A stretch of DNA of 64,000 bases. Origin: Paraspadella gotoi. Taxonomy: Eukaryota; Chaetognatha. The notes under the pieces are model-generated. The model searched no databases. It had not been told where the DNA came from and was given only the letters and a program-made list of their open reading frames with translations. The stretch spans positions 7,369,405-7,433,404 of the forward strand of contig CM119268.1 of the NCBI GenBank assembly GCA_051294375.1, given 5' to 3'. Made by a program: the position numbers and the translations under genes. Shown here piece by piece: positions 38,287 through 49,707 of the stretch (positions within the stretch are counted from its first letter, which is position 1; the number at the start of each line of letters is the position of its first letter).

Positions 38287-38790
38287 GAAAGATAGAAAGA
38301 TAGAAAAAAAGAAAGATAGAAATAAAGATGCCAACGTAAAGTTTAAACTAAGTCAAAGAAGAGAAGAAAAGAAATACAAATAGAGAAAGGGAGAGGGGGA
38401 AAAATTGACAGAAAAGAAAATAACTTGGAAGAATAGAAAAAAAATACAAGAATATACAAAATCTATTAGGGATGTCGACATTAAAGATATATATGAAGAA
38501 ATATCTGGCAATTTTTTTTTTTTTTTTGCATCTAATATGCATAGTATTTCCGAAAATAATTGGGGTATAACTTTTATTTCACTAAAACGTCATGAGATAA
38601 GATCAAGGACATAGAATATTATGAAAAATCATAAATGAAAAACTATTTCTAAAACGAATTTCAAAGCGAAACCGAAATTGAATAAAGTTTTTCATCTTTT
38701 TCGCTCTCATCCTGTTTTCACTATCGATTCTATTCAATTTCACATCCACTAAAAACATCTTCAATTCTCATTTCTGGTGGGCAGAGGGTG

Positions 38791-38827
<37 letters not shown>

Positions 38828-38868
38828 ATCTTCTGGTGGCAGAGGGGTGAATCTCTCTCCTCTCTCTC

Positions 38869-38923
<55 letters not shown>

Positions 38924-39096
38924 ATCTCTCTCTCTCTCGTTTCGTTGTAACGAAGAGGTCACCGCAGTTCAAATTTTTTTTTTACTCGTGCTAATCTGTT
39001 ATGAAGATTATTTCATTTTGTTACGTTCTATTGCCTGAATGACAGAACTCAGAGCGAATGAGAGAGAGAGAGAGACAGAGAGAGAGGAGGGAGAGA

Positions 39097-39148
<52 letters not shown>

Positions 39149-39347
39149 CGCTTCCTGTGTCTATTCAGGTCAACGCCTCGAAAAAAACGAAATGATTCAT
39201 TTTTAAAATATAAAAAATGTAAAACTCGAGTTAAAAAAACATCGAGATTCGTGGGGGGGGGGCAGGGGGGGGGTAAGGGGGGCGTGCAAGAATGATGGAA
39301 GATGAATTCGGTTATAATGATTCGACGGACAGAACAGAGGGAAAGAA

Positions 39348-39422
<75 letters not shown>

Positions 39423-39730
39423 AGAACGAAGAGAGAGAGAGAGAGANNNNNNNNNNNNNNNNNNNNNNNNNAGAGAGAGAGAGAGAGAGGGCTTTATGAA
39501 ACCAATTTTAAGAGGCCCCACCTAGAGGATGGCAAACTGGATTCTTCACAGGGCAAAAAAACTTGTAGGAGTTTGTGTAAACAATCCAAGATTTTCCCCG
39601 AAAAACGAGACCCTTTCGAGCGGAAGGTCTAAAGGCAGAACGACCTGGAAAGACCTGGTAGTATTGAGAGAGACCTGGAAGTACCTTTTAAGAGTTTAAA
39701 AGACCTAGAAAGACCTGTAAAGAGTTTGGT
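38287..39730 (+). repeat. Direct duplication, second (cleaner) copy
   Basis: Begins straight after the gap 38262-38286 and continues through a second 25-N gap (39447-39471). The (GA)n and (CT)n arrays are purer than in the first copy. It leads directly into the candidate exon at 39776-39934. Confidence 0.85.
39348..39488. repeat. (GA)n array with a 25-N gap
   Basis: Long GA array interrupted by CGAAG and by the gap 39447-39471. Its true length is unresolved. Confidence 0.95.
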
Positions 39731-39775
39731 TAAGACCTGGAAAAGGAAAGTTTTGAAAGGTCCGGAGATCTCCAG

Positions 39776-39934
39776 ATTGACTCGTCAAAAAGTTCCGCAA
39801 AGAGAAGACGACTTGGAAAACAATCGAAGAGAGAGAAAAAGTTGTACCAGGCACGAAAAGACTTCTGGAAATTCCTGGGAAAGAAGCTCCGGGGGACCGC
39901 CATCCGAAATTGTCCGGAAAGAACCCCCCCGCGG
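39776..39934 (+). CDS. Candidate internal exon, basic protein, unknown family
   Basis: AG acceptor (GATCTCCAG) and GTAAGT donor bound 159 bp, exactly 53 codons, phase 0 on both sides. The translation begins IDSSKSSAKRRRLGKQSK, continues LYQARKDFWKFLGKKLRG and ends CPERTPPR. Codon use is balanced and not repeat-derived. An overlapping frame is also open (starting MVKTWKRKVLKG at 39726) and could be coding instead. The preceding 90 bases repeat an AGACCTGGAA-like motif. No family is recognised. Confidence 0.35.
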
Positions 39935-40979
39935 GTAAGTTGGCTAAAAGGTAAGTTCGTTACGAGAGAAATAAAGATCGACGCATGACGAGTCGACCTT
40001 TCTGCCCCCCCCCCCGCACTAAACTGGGACGGGAATCCGATTACGAAAGAGGGGTGAGTTCCCTTACAATTTACTCACCTTCTTGTTTTGGTAGTTTTCC
40101 TCGGAACTTTTCCCCGTTTCCTTTTTTTTTCTCTCCTCCGTCGCCTTTGGTCAATCGTTGGAATTCGAGGCGATGTTCTTTTATTTTTATTCCTTTTGTT
40201 TTTACTTTTCGAGTCGGCCGTCCGGCGTCCTCAGTGGGCGTGAATAGAATAGGTCGACACGGAAACAACAGATATAAATAAATGTAAAAATTTCTTTTTT
40301 CTTTTTTTCTTAAACTGTTTTATTGTTTTGTTCCGTTTTACGATATTAGATTAAAAACAGTGTCGACAATCAACGACGGCCTTGACTGTTTGGTGACTGT
40401 TTTTTTTTTCTGACGAAATTTTCGTCGCAAAAAAATCCGTATGTAGTTAAACGTTTTTTTAAAAGTTTGTCTTTATAAAATTTCTCGATTTCTTAATTCT
40501 TTTCTTTCCCTTTTTAAAGTTGTTAAATTCCTTTTTCTTTTATTTTTGAGAATGACGAGGCAAAAGTTTTTTCCCTTAAAATTCGATGGATGAATTTTTT
40601 GGTCGCGGCGTCCTTTCAAACTTTAAGGGGATGATGATCTCTGCAAAAGAAAAATGAGAAAAAAGGTTAGGCGAAAAAAGAATATGACCCTGTGAATTCT
40701 GAAATAAAAACATTTAAGTATGTACATTAATCGGCTTGTGATTTTAATATAAGGCTAAAGCCGACTCAAATGATTTCTCCAAGCTTTTCAAACTTTTAGA
40801 GGTCGAAAAACTTTGTCAATCAAATTTTATTCCCCACTGTGTTCATCTGCTATTATTCTCTATCCTTTTTTTTTTCCGCTCTCTCTCACTTATTTCTCAT
40901 CCTACTTTCTCTCTCTCTCTTTCTCTCCAGCGCACAACAATCTTTCTCTCTCTCTCTCACTCTCTCTCGTCCTCTGGGA

Positions 40980-41005
40980 CACACATCTTCTCTCCTACTC
41001 TCTCG

Positions 41006-41042
<37 letters not shown>
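40980..41042. repeat. (CT)n microsatellite
   Basis: CT-rich from about 40900, with the purest run at 41010-41042. Confidence 0.9.
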
Positions 41043-41045
<3 letters not shown>

Positions 41046-41769
41046 ATATCACACATTCTTTCTCCTCATCTCTCTCCCTTACTACAAACATTACTCTGAA
41101 GCCCAAAGCGATTTCGATAAAACTCCAAGCACTACAGAATTTGTCCGCTCTTCGTTGTGCATGCTCCGAGTGTCTTTATTATCTTTTTCAACATAAATGG
41201 TTTTTTTAATAATTCGATAAATTATCTCTAATGTTTATGAGTAGAGCGTACTTAGGAACGAATCTATTAACAATATTGCCGATAAAAATCAGTTACAATG
41301 GCAGGATGGATGAGGATATTGATTTGAAACTTGAAATCCTGGTGAAGTTCATAGCTTTAACGCTACGTCATCAAAATGAAAAAAATGGCCCATCTTCTCC
41401 CTATTTCATTTTTCCCCTTTTTTTTCTTTCTCTCCTTTTCCTTTTTTTTTTTTCTTTTTGGTTATTTTCCCATTTCTCTGCCTCCATTTAGTTTGAGATG
41501 TGTCTTTTAAATTATCCATTCTTTTTTTTTAACAACGTAATATCCTCTTTTTCCACTTTTCCTAATTTTGAATAATTTTTTAACTCCTCTTTTTTAATAT
41601 TTTCTCTTTTCTCATCCCCGGATTAAATCTTTTCTCTTTTAACTTTCCTCCAGTTTTCTCTTTCACTTTCGCCGTAAAAACCGATGCGTGAGGGAAAACC
41701 GCAACAAACTCATTTGTTGTTTTGATCGTCATCAAAGGCGCCACCTAGTATGCGGGAGAAGTAGGCTAG

Positions 41770-41770
<1 letters not shown>

Positions 41771-41803
<33 letters not shown>
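41771..41803. repeat. (GAC)n trinucleotide repeat
   Basis: Eleven GAC units. Confidence 0.95.
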
Positions 41804-41804
<1 letters not shown>

Positions 41805-41819
41805 AGAATGCTTTACGAT

Positions 41820-42060
41820 CACAAATCAATAAAATACAATCAGCATCGAATTCGCAAGCAAAAATGCAAGCGAAAATGCAAGCAAAAATACAAGCACCAA
41901 ACGCCATTGCATTGGCTTATGATTCATTGCCGACCAGATCAACGGTGCTGAGTGCAAGAATTTCCGCGCCAAGATGACCCCAGCCACGGTGCCACGGGCG
42001 AGAGTTGCGGCGCCAAAGGCTTCGCTGATGACGCGAGCAAAAGATTCTGGTGACGTTAAT
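41820..42060. other. GC-richer block with open frames on both strands, possible exon
   Basis: Minus strand reads EAFGAATLARGTVAGVILAR then KFLHSAPLIWSAMNHKPMQW without a stop. Plus strand reads ADQINGAECKNFRAKMTPAT and onward. It also holds a short tandem repeat GCAAGCAAAAATGCAAGC (41850-41890). The composition resembles the PHYHD1 exons, so an exon is plausible, but splice sites and family are unclear and strand cannot be decided. Confidence 0.22.
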
Positions 42061-42395
42061 GACGGAATTCTTTCCTCGGACTTTTTCTCTCTCTCGCTCT
42101 CCTCCGTCGGAGTTCGGACTGGNNNNNNNNNNNNNNNNNNNNNNNNNATTATGTGGAATAGGATTTTCGGTCAGTTGGCGCTCACTCCCTTTTTTTTTTA
42201 TTTTTCTATATTATTCTTTTCTTTTTTCTTCTTTTTTTTCTCAATGTTGTATCTCTACTACCATTGACTTTTCGGTCTTCGCGTTCCTTTTTTTTTATTT
42301 TCCTTTTTTTATAATATATTTCTCTCTAACGCACTTCCTTTCTTTTGTTTTTTTAATTCCTTGTGCTTATAAGGCATCCATGTCTTTTCTCCTTC

Positions 42396-42397
<2 letters not shown>

Positions 42398-42480
<83 letters not shown>
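42398..42480. repeat. (CT)n microsatellite
   Basis: About 80 bases of CT with two interruptions, just left of the X-box pair. Confidence 0.95.
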
Positions 42481-42482
<2 letters not shown>

Positions 42483-42566
42483 GAGGGAGAGAGAGAAAAG
42501 CTATTCAAAAAATGCCCTCCGACGTCCTCTCAACGCTCCAACCGGGAACTGGATATATAATCGGAC

Positions 42567-42657
42567 GTTGCCTAGCAACGCGAGTAACGACGCAAGAAAA
42601 ACGCCGTCTCGACGCGAGACGTAAGCGGCTTAGCGAGAGCCTGCGTTGCTAGGCAAC
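42567..42657. promoter_or_regulatory. Pair of inverted X-box (RFX-type) motifs
   Basis: GTTGCCTAGCAAC at 42567-42579 and its exact reverse complement GTTGCTAGGCAAC at 42645-42657, with 65 bp between them, in CpG-rich sequence. Both fit the X-box consensus (RYYNYY, short spacer, RRNRAC) bound by RFX factors, which in animals mark promoters of ciliary and other genes. A TATATAA lies at 42554-42560. The gene served is not known: the nearest candidate first exon is 43387-43418 (+). Function is inferred from the motif. Confidence 0.6.
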
Positions 42658-42823
42658 CGCCGTTATTGACCGAAAAGAGAAAAGCGGCTGAGAAATCGGA
42701 AGTCTTTGTTTTTTTTTACGAAGGAGAAACGAAAAAAAAAGGCGGGGGGAAAAACTAGGAGGAAAAATCGATTTTCGGTCGTTCGGTCCTTGGAACCGAT
42801 GGATTGAGTTTCTTGACACTAGA

Positions 42824-43022
42824 GTAGAGGACTTGACAGAGAGATTCCATGTAATTGACACCGGATTTAGGGCACTTGACACAGAGATTCCATTTAATTG
42901 ACACCGGATTTAGGGCACTAGAAAGAAAGATTCCATAAAGTTGTTTCTAGATTTAGGAAACTTGACACAGAGATTACATGTAATTGACACCGGATTTAGA
43001 GCACTTGACACTTGACACTTCC
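42824..43022. repeat. 43-bp minisatellite
   Basis: About four and a half units of CTTGACACAGAGATTCCATG...TTGACACCGGATTTAGGGCA, one of them diverged (TTTCTAGATTTAGGAAA). The breakpoint of the 1.43-kb tandem duplication falls inside this array. Confidence 0.85.
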
Positions 43023-43386
43023 ATGTATAATTGCCATGACATAACTACCTCGAAACTCCTAAAAAGCTCTAAATGATATTTTCTCGGGCGCTCTGCGTCG
43101 CAACATCCCGCTAACGCGAATCTTCATTACGTTTTCATTTACATTCGATATTTGCGATCATCGACTTTAAAACCGCTCGACATTTCACGCCATAAATAAC
43201 TCTCGAGCATCGATAAAACGCGACCCCCGGTCGGTTGTTTTTTTTCGCGACCCCTCGATTGACCGTCGACGTTCCCACTCGTCCGCCTCTCACTCATGAC
43301 ACAATTGCTTTGAGCCACAAACGGCGTCGCAAATTCGCAATCTGGACGCTTCCGCTTAGAAGCAAACGTTGCAGGATAGTGAGAAA

Positions 43387-43418
43387 ATGACGGCGCCTGA
43401 GCCTGAGTTCGAGACAAG
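43387..43418 (+). CDS. Candidate first coding exon, copy 1 (MTAPEPEFET-R)
   Basis: GAGAAAATGACGGCG start context, 32 coding bases (MTAPEPEFET plus a split codon, AG|), then donor GTAAGG. About 190 bp upstream is an AT-rich CCATAAATAAC that could act as a TATA-type element (43188-43199). The sequence is identical in copy 2. The protein is unknown and no second exon is placed. Confidence 0.4.
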
Positions 43419-43650
43419 GTAAGGAACCGAAGTAAACAACTTGTAAATCTTCGTAAATCTTAGCACAACTTTACAAAATCTCCAAATCGTTCGCTGCACG
43501 ACAGTCAGCATGTGATTGTGTGGGTTTTGTGATTATGTGAGGCTTTGATCATGTGAGACTCAGATTAACCTGCGAGAGCACCTACGTCATTCTCTCTTGT
43601 CGAGTTTCGCCCTCGTGGGTCTATTTGCGTCCCATCTTTACAATATTTTC

Positions 43651-43668
43651 ATGTGTGTGTGTGTGTGA

Positions 43669-43760
<92 letters not shown>
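43651..43760. repeat. (GT)n-(GA)n compound microsatellite, copy 1
   Basis: About 9 GT units followed by about 90 bases of interrupted GA. The counterpart in copy 2 is pure. Confidence 0.95.
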
Positions 43761-43763
<3 letters not shown>

Positions 43764-44152
43764 CCTTCACCGTTTTACAAAATAACAAATCTTATGTTAT
43801 AAACCCGTTGGGTGATATTTTGTTAAAGGCCACAAAAAATAATGTGTTGTTCATAAAATTCTGTGTTGATATCGACAAGATCAAAAAAGATTCTGGGGTC
43901 GTCCCGTCCTGCCCAATCTCGTTTCATCCCTGAAGCGGCGGCGGCGGCGGCGGCGACGGCGACAGTTACGGTTTCCAAGGCGACGTAGACGCTCGATCGT
44001 AAAACGCGAAAATGCGGAATCGTTAAAAACGAAAAGTCGCGACGAAAAAAAAAGCGGACGAATTTTGGCGAAATTATTTAAAAAGTCAAAATGAAATTGG
44101 AATCAGAAGTAGAAGAAGATTAGAAAAAAAATACTAAGAAGATGATGAAAAA

Positions 44153-44240
44153 AAGAAGAAGAAGAAGAAGAAGAAGAAGAAGAAGAAGAAGAAGAAGAAG
44201 AAGAAGAAGAAGAAGAAGAAGAAGAAGAAGAAGAAGAAGA
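44153..44240. repeat. (GAA)n trinucleotide repeat, copy 1
   Basis: About 29 GAA units. The same position in copy 2 (45574-45613) has only about 12 units, so array length differs between the tandem copies. Confidence 0.95.
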
Positions 44241-44818
44241 TGAGGAAACGATGACATGAGACGAAGATGAGTTGGCGATTCCGTTTTTTTATGATTTCTC
44301 TCTTTTTTTTTCATTAAGCCAAAAAAAAAAAAAAAATACCGGATTTAGGGCACTAGAAGAAAGATTCCATAAAGTTTGTTTCTAGATTTAGGAAACTTGA
44401 CACAGAGATTACATTAAATTGACACCGGATTTAGAGCACTTGACACTTGACGCTTCCATGTATATTGCCATGACATGAACTACCTCAAACTCTGAAAAAG
44501 CTCTAAATGATATTTTCTCGGGCGCTCTGCGTCGCAACATCCCGCTAACGCGAATCTTCATTACGTTTTCATTTAACATTCGATATTTGCGATCATCGAC
44601 TTTAAAACGCTCGACATTTCACGCCATAAATAACTCTCGAGCATCGATAAAACGCGACCCCCGGTCGGTTGTTTTTTTTCGCGACCCTCGATTGACCGTC
44701 GACGTTCCCACTCGTCCGCCTCTCACTCATGACACAATTGCTTTGAGCACAAACGGCGTCGCAAATTCGCAATCTGGACGCTTCCGCTTAGAAGCAAACG
44801 TTGCAGGATTGTGAGAAA

Positions 44819-44850
44819 ATGACGGCGCCTGAGCCTGAGTTCGAGACAAG
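44819..44850 (+). CDS. Candidate first coding exon, copy 2 (MTAPEPEFET-R)
   Basis: Same 32 bases and GTAAGG donor as 43387-43418. If the duplication is real, this gene has two tandem 5' ends; if it is an assembly error there is only one. Confidence 0.4.
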
Positions 44851-45074
44851 GTAAGGAACCGAAGTAAACAACTTGTAATCTTCGTAATCTTAGCACAACT
44901 TTACAAATCTCCAAATCGTTCGCTGCACGACAGTCAGCATGTGATTGTGTGGGTTTGTGATTATGTGAGGCTTTGATCATGTGAGACTCAGATTAACCTG
45001 CGAGAGCACTACGTCATTCTCTCTTGTCGAGTTTCGCCCTCGTGGGTCTATTTGCGTCCCATCTTTACAATATT

Positions 45075-45177
<103 letters not shown>

Positions 45178-45426
45178 CCTTCACCGTTTTACAAAATAAC
45201 AAATCTTATGTTATAACCCGTTGGGTGATATTTTGTTAAGGCCACAAAAAATAATGTGTTGTTATCAAAATTCTGTGTTGATATCGACAAGATCAAAAAG
45301 ATTCTGGGGTCGTCCCGTCCTGCCAATCTCGTTTTCATCCCTGAAGCGGCGGCGGCGGCGGCGACGGCGCGGGCGGCGACATTACGGTTCCAAGGCGACG
45401 TAGACGCTCGATCGTAAAACGCGAAA

Positions 45427-45498
45427 ATGGCGGAATCGTTAAAAACGAAAAGTCGCGACGAAAAAAAAAGCGGACGAATTTTGGCGAAAATTATTTAA
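45427..45498 (+). CDS. Short ATG frame after a GCG repeat, unknown
   Basis: GCGAAAATGGCGGAATCG gives MAESLKTKSRDEKKSGRI... and stops after 23 codons. In copy 1 (about 43970-44080) one G is missing and the ATG frame is lost. It follows a (GCG)n-rich stretch at 45346-45380, a pattern seen in GC-rich 5' ends. It may be a first exon whose donor I cannot fix, or noise. Confidence 0.2.
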   Translation: MAESLKTKSRDEKKSGRILAKII

Positions 45499-45708
45499 AA
45501 GTCAAAATGAAATTGGAATCAGAAAGTAGAAGTAGAAGGAGATTAGAAAAAAATACTAAGAGATGATGAAAAAAGAAGAAGAAGAAGAAGAAGAAGAAAA
45601 AGAAGAAGAAGATGAGGAAACGATGACATGAGACGAAGATTGAGTTGGCGATTCCGTTTTTTTATGATTTCTCTCTTTTTTTTTCATTAAGCCAAAAAAA
45701 AAAAAAAA

Positions 45709-45937
45709 AAGATTAGAAACGGCGCAGGGAAGAGAAAACTTCCGTCGATTTTTGGCGTGATACGTCTCTCTCTCTCTCTCTCTCTTCTCTTCTCGTTCTC
45801 TCTCTCTCTCCTAATTTAATCCAGGCGACGCCCGATTTTATCGGNNNNNNNNNNNNNNNNNNNNNNNNNAAAAGATTAGAAACGGCGCAAGGGAAAGAAA
45901 AACTTCGTCGATTTTTGGCTGACGTCTCTCTCTCTCG

Positions 45938-45960
<23 letters not shown>
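45709..45960 (+). repeat. Sequence repeated on both sides of a 25-N gap
   Basis: GATTAGAAACGGCGCAGGGA at 45709 recurs at 45873 just after the gap 45845-45869, each followed by TTCGTCGATTTTTGGC and a CT array. Probably the same locus placed twice. Confidence 0.8.
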
Positions 45961-45970
<10 letters not shown>

Positions 45971-46149
45971 ATCTAAACAATGTTGGCATTCTCTCTCTCT
46001 CCTCTCCTATATAGTTTATCCTTGTTTGTTGTTGATCTTTAATAATCCTCTTTTTGATTTTGTTCCGTAATTTCTTTCTTTTTTCTTTTTTTCTTTTTTT
46101 TTTTTTTTATCTTATTTATTTTTCCGTTTTTTTGTCCTTTTTAAAATAG

Positions 46150-49050
46150 TTTTCATCAACTCCTAAATCGGTTTTCCTCTTTTAAAAATCATCTTTTTTT
46201 TAAATATCATTTTACTTTTAAATATCATTTTTCATTTTTATAATATCAGTAACTCCTATAATCGTTTTCCTTTTTTTAAATATCATTTCTCCAACATAAC
46301 TATTCATCCCCCCCCCGTTTTTTACTTTTTTAATATCAATTCATTTTTATATAAATAATCAAGGTAACATACTAAATCGGTTTTCCTTTAAATATCATTT
46401 CTTCCAAATAAACTAATGCGAGATCGGTTTTTTTACTTTTTAAACATCATCCTTTTTTTTTTAAATATCATTCAAACTCCTAAATGGTTTCCTTCTTGAA
46501 TATCATCTTTTGGTTTTAAATATCTATTTTACTTTTTAAATATCATCATTTTTTTAATTAAATATCAGGTAACTCCTTAAATCGGTTTCCTTTTAAATAT
46601 GTCATTTTCCAAAAAATAACTATCATCGGAGCGTGTTTTACTTTTAACATATCATTCCACTTTTTTAAATATCATTCAACTCCTAAATCGTTTCCTTTTA
46701 AATATCATCATATTTTTTTAAATATCATTTCTTACAAATAACTACATCCCGTGTGTTATACTTTTAATATCATCATTTTTTTAAATATCAATCAACTAGT
46801 AAATCGGTTTCTCTTCTTAAATGATTCATTTCTCCAAATAACTAATCATCAGTGTATTCTTATTAACTATTCATCACCTTTTTTACAATATCATCAACTC
46901 CTAAATCCATCGGTTTTCCCTTTTAAATATCATTCTTTTTTTTAAATATTCATTTCTACAAATAACTATCATCCGTAGTTTTACTTATTAAATATCATAA
47001 TTTTCTTTAAATATCAGTAACTCCTAAAATCCGGTTTTTGCGTTTTAAAATAATTCTTTTTCCAAAAGAACTTATCATCGGGTTTTTTACTTTTAACTAT
47101 CATCCTTGTATAAATCATCAACTCCTAAATCGGTTTCCCTTTAAACCTCTCATCTTTATTTTTAAATCATCATTTACCTTAATAAATTATCACATCATTT
47201 TTTAAATATCGAGTACCACTCCTAAATCGGTTCCTTAAATATCATTTTTCCAAATAACTATCTATCAGTGTTTTTACTTTTAACTATCATCACTTTTTAA
47301 TATTATCAACTCCTTAAATCTCGGATTTCCTTTTAAAATATCATTTCCTTTGGAAATATCATGGCGTGACAAATTAACTATCAGCCGCTGTTTTACTTTT
47401 AAATTATATCATTAATTTTTTAAATATCAGTAACTCCTATAATCGGTTTCCTTTTAAATATCATTTTTCCACAATAACTATCATCGGTTTTTACTTTTAA
47501 CTATATTTTTCATTCCCCCTTTTTTTATAAAATAAAAAAAACTATATTTATATCATCAACTTCTAATCGGTGCTTTCCTTATTATAAATAATCATCTTTT
47601 TTTAAAATCATTTTATACTATATTAAATACATCATTATAAATAATCAGTGAACTCCTAATCCGGTTGCTCCTATTAAAAATTATCATTTTTCTCCAAAAT
47701 AACTTATCATCAGTTGTTTTACTTTAATATCATCATCTTTATTATAAATATATATCAACTCCTTAAATCGGATATATCCTTTTAAAAATCATTCTTTTTT
47801 TAAATACATATTCTCCAAAGATAAATATCACCGTATTTTACTTTTAAATATCAGTCTTTTTTAAATATCATTACCTCCTAAATCGAGATTTCCTTTTAAA
47901 TATCATTTCTCCAAATAAACAACCATCCATGTTTTTACTTTTTAAAATAATTCATCATTTTTTAAATATCAGTAAGCTACTAAATCGAGGTTCCCTTTAA
48001 ATATCATTTTTCAATAACTATCATCGGTTTTTTTTACTTTAACTATCATCTTTTTTTTAAATATAAAACTCCTAAATCGGTCCCTTTAAACTGAGTCATC
48101 TTTTTGTTAAAAATATCCATTTTTACATTTAAATATACATCATTTTTCCTTCTAAATATCGGATAACTCCTAAGATCGGTTCCTAATTAATATCATTCTA
48201 CCATAATAACCTTACTCAATTCCGAATGTGTTTTTACTTTTAAATTATCATCATTATTTTTAAAATATCCTAGTATACTACCTCAAAGAAATGCGCTTTC
48301 CTTTTTAAAATATCATTTTCTCCAGAGATAAACTATCATCGCGTATCTCTTTTACTTTTTTCACCTCATCATCCCTTTTTTTAAATATCATTCAAATCCT
48401 AATCGCGCTTTCCTTTTAAATATCATTCTTTTTTTAATTATCATTTTTCTTTTAAATATCAATCAATTTTTAAATATCCAGTAACTCCTAAAATCGGTTT
48501 CCTTTTAAATAACATCCTCTTTTTTTTAAATATCATTTCTCCAACATAACTATCATCCGTTATCTTACCTTTAAATATTCATCAATTTTTAAATTATCAG
48601 TAACTCCTAAATCGGTTTTCTTTTTACAATTCACTTTTTTCCCAACTAAACTATTCATCGGTTATTTTTTTTACTTTTAACTATCATCATTTTTAAATAT
48701 CATCAACTCCTAATTCCGAGTTCCCTCCTCTCCTTACAATAACATCCTTTTTTTATAACTATCATTTCTCAAATAACCTTATTCATCGGGTCTCTTTACA
48801 TATTTAATATCATCATTTTAATAAATATCAAGAGTAACTCCTAAATCGGCGTACTTTTTTTTTAAATAGTCATTACAGATTTTTCCCAGTAACTATCATC
48901 GCAGTTTTGTTTTACTTTTAACTATCATACAATTTTTTAAATATCACAACTCCTAAATCTGTTTCCTTTATTAAATACGAGTCTTTTTTTTTACCAATTC
49001 CCATTTAACTCAAAATAACTATCCAAGTCCCGTGTTATCTCTACTTAAAT
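46150..49050. repeat. AT-rich satellite, about 27 units of about 108 bp, alternating A and B types
   Basis: The marker AACTCCTAAATCGGTTTCC recurs roughly every 108 bases (for example near 46150, 46569, 47118, 48484, 48600 and 48835), each followed by TTTTAAATATCAT, CCAAATAACTATCATCGG and TTTTTACTTTTAA. Units preceded by (A)GTAACTCC and units preceded by TCAACTCC tend to alternate, giving a dimer of about 215 bp. Random extra bases throughout suggest uncorrected long-read sequence. No coding frame. Confidence 0.85.
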
Positions 49051-49488
49051 ATCATCAATTTTTAGGTTAAACAATTATGTAAAGAAAGAAATATGATTAT
49101 AAAAAAAGAAAGAAAGAATCGGCTAACCGCGGTTAATTCTCATAAATAAAATTCGAGTCCACGCCCTCTTTTTTTCCCTTTTCTCCTTATCACCCTCCCC
49201 CCCCTTCCCAAAAAAAGCTTTTTGACAGATGGGTTTCGCTCCAAAGTCACAAAAATGGTCGATACATCTGTCCGCGCTCATTTTTATTTTTCCAACCATT
49301 TTTTTCCTCTCTCCCTTTCCCTCGGGCTGCCAAAAAAAGAACACGGCGGAAAAAGATTACATCAAAAATAAAAATTAATAACTCGAAATGGTAGAAAAGG
49401 AAAAAAAATTAAGTAAATAAACGTCGAGAGCGAGGATAAGAAATTAATTTGGTTATTTATTTTCTGATCGATCGGCTCAAAAAAAATC

Positions 49489-49707
49489 TCAGTTTCGTGT
49501 TTGTAGCGACTTGTAACTTCCGATTGGCTTCCGACCGAAGAACAGTCTGGTGACAACGTGGCCAATGCTGTTTTTGGTGCTGGTCATGAAAATTGATATC
49601 GATGACAGCGTGGCCAAAGTCACGGTCGGCGTGTCAAAAGCAGTTGCAACGACATAATTAAATGTAAGTGAAAACGAATTTTCCAAATTTTGGAAAATTA
49701 ATTTCAT
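49489..49707 (-). CDS. Candidate exon with hydrophobic segment, unknown product
   Basis: A 72-codon minus frame without repeats. After MKLIFQNLENSFSLTFN it reads YVVATAFDTPTVTLATLSS..., then GHVVTRLFFGRKPIGSYK, with a stop just before 49489. The middle could be one membrane segment followed by a basic tail. The plus strand is also open over part of it (MKIDIDDSVAKVTVGVSK). No family is recognised. Confidence 0.22.
   Translation of the reverse strand: MKLIFQNLENSFSLTFNYVVATAFDTPTVTLATLSSISIFMTSTKNSIGHVVTRLFFGRKPIGSYKSLQTRN

Larger units (their letters stand above)
42904..44338 (+). repeat. 1.43-kb tandem duplication, copy 1
   Basis: From CCGGATTTAGGGCAC in the minisatellite to a poly-A tract; the next base starts copy 2. 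The copies differ by small indels, mostly in homopolymers, and by shorter GAA and GCG repeats in copy 2. Confidence 0.92.

Noticed and set aside
41614-41760. Possible gene start near GCGCCACC in pyrimidine-rich sequence
   Set aside because: No open frame beyond the adjacent GAC repeat and no donor.
43139-43417. 92-codon minus-strand frame in tandem copy 1
   Set aside because: A one-base difference in copy 2 ends it early. It overlaps the better-supported plus-strand first exon and shows no motif.
46150-49050. CRISPR-like regular repeats
   Set aside because: The units are about 108 bp of continuous repeat without unique spacers, in a clearly eukaryotic window.
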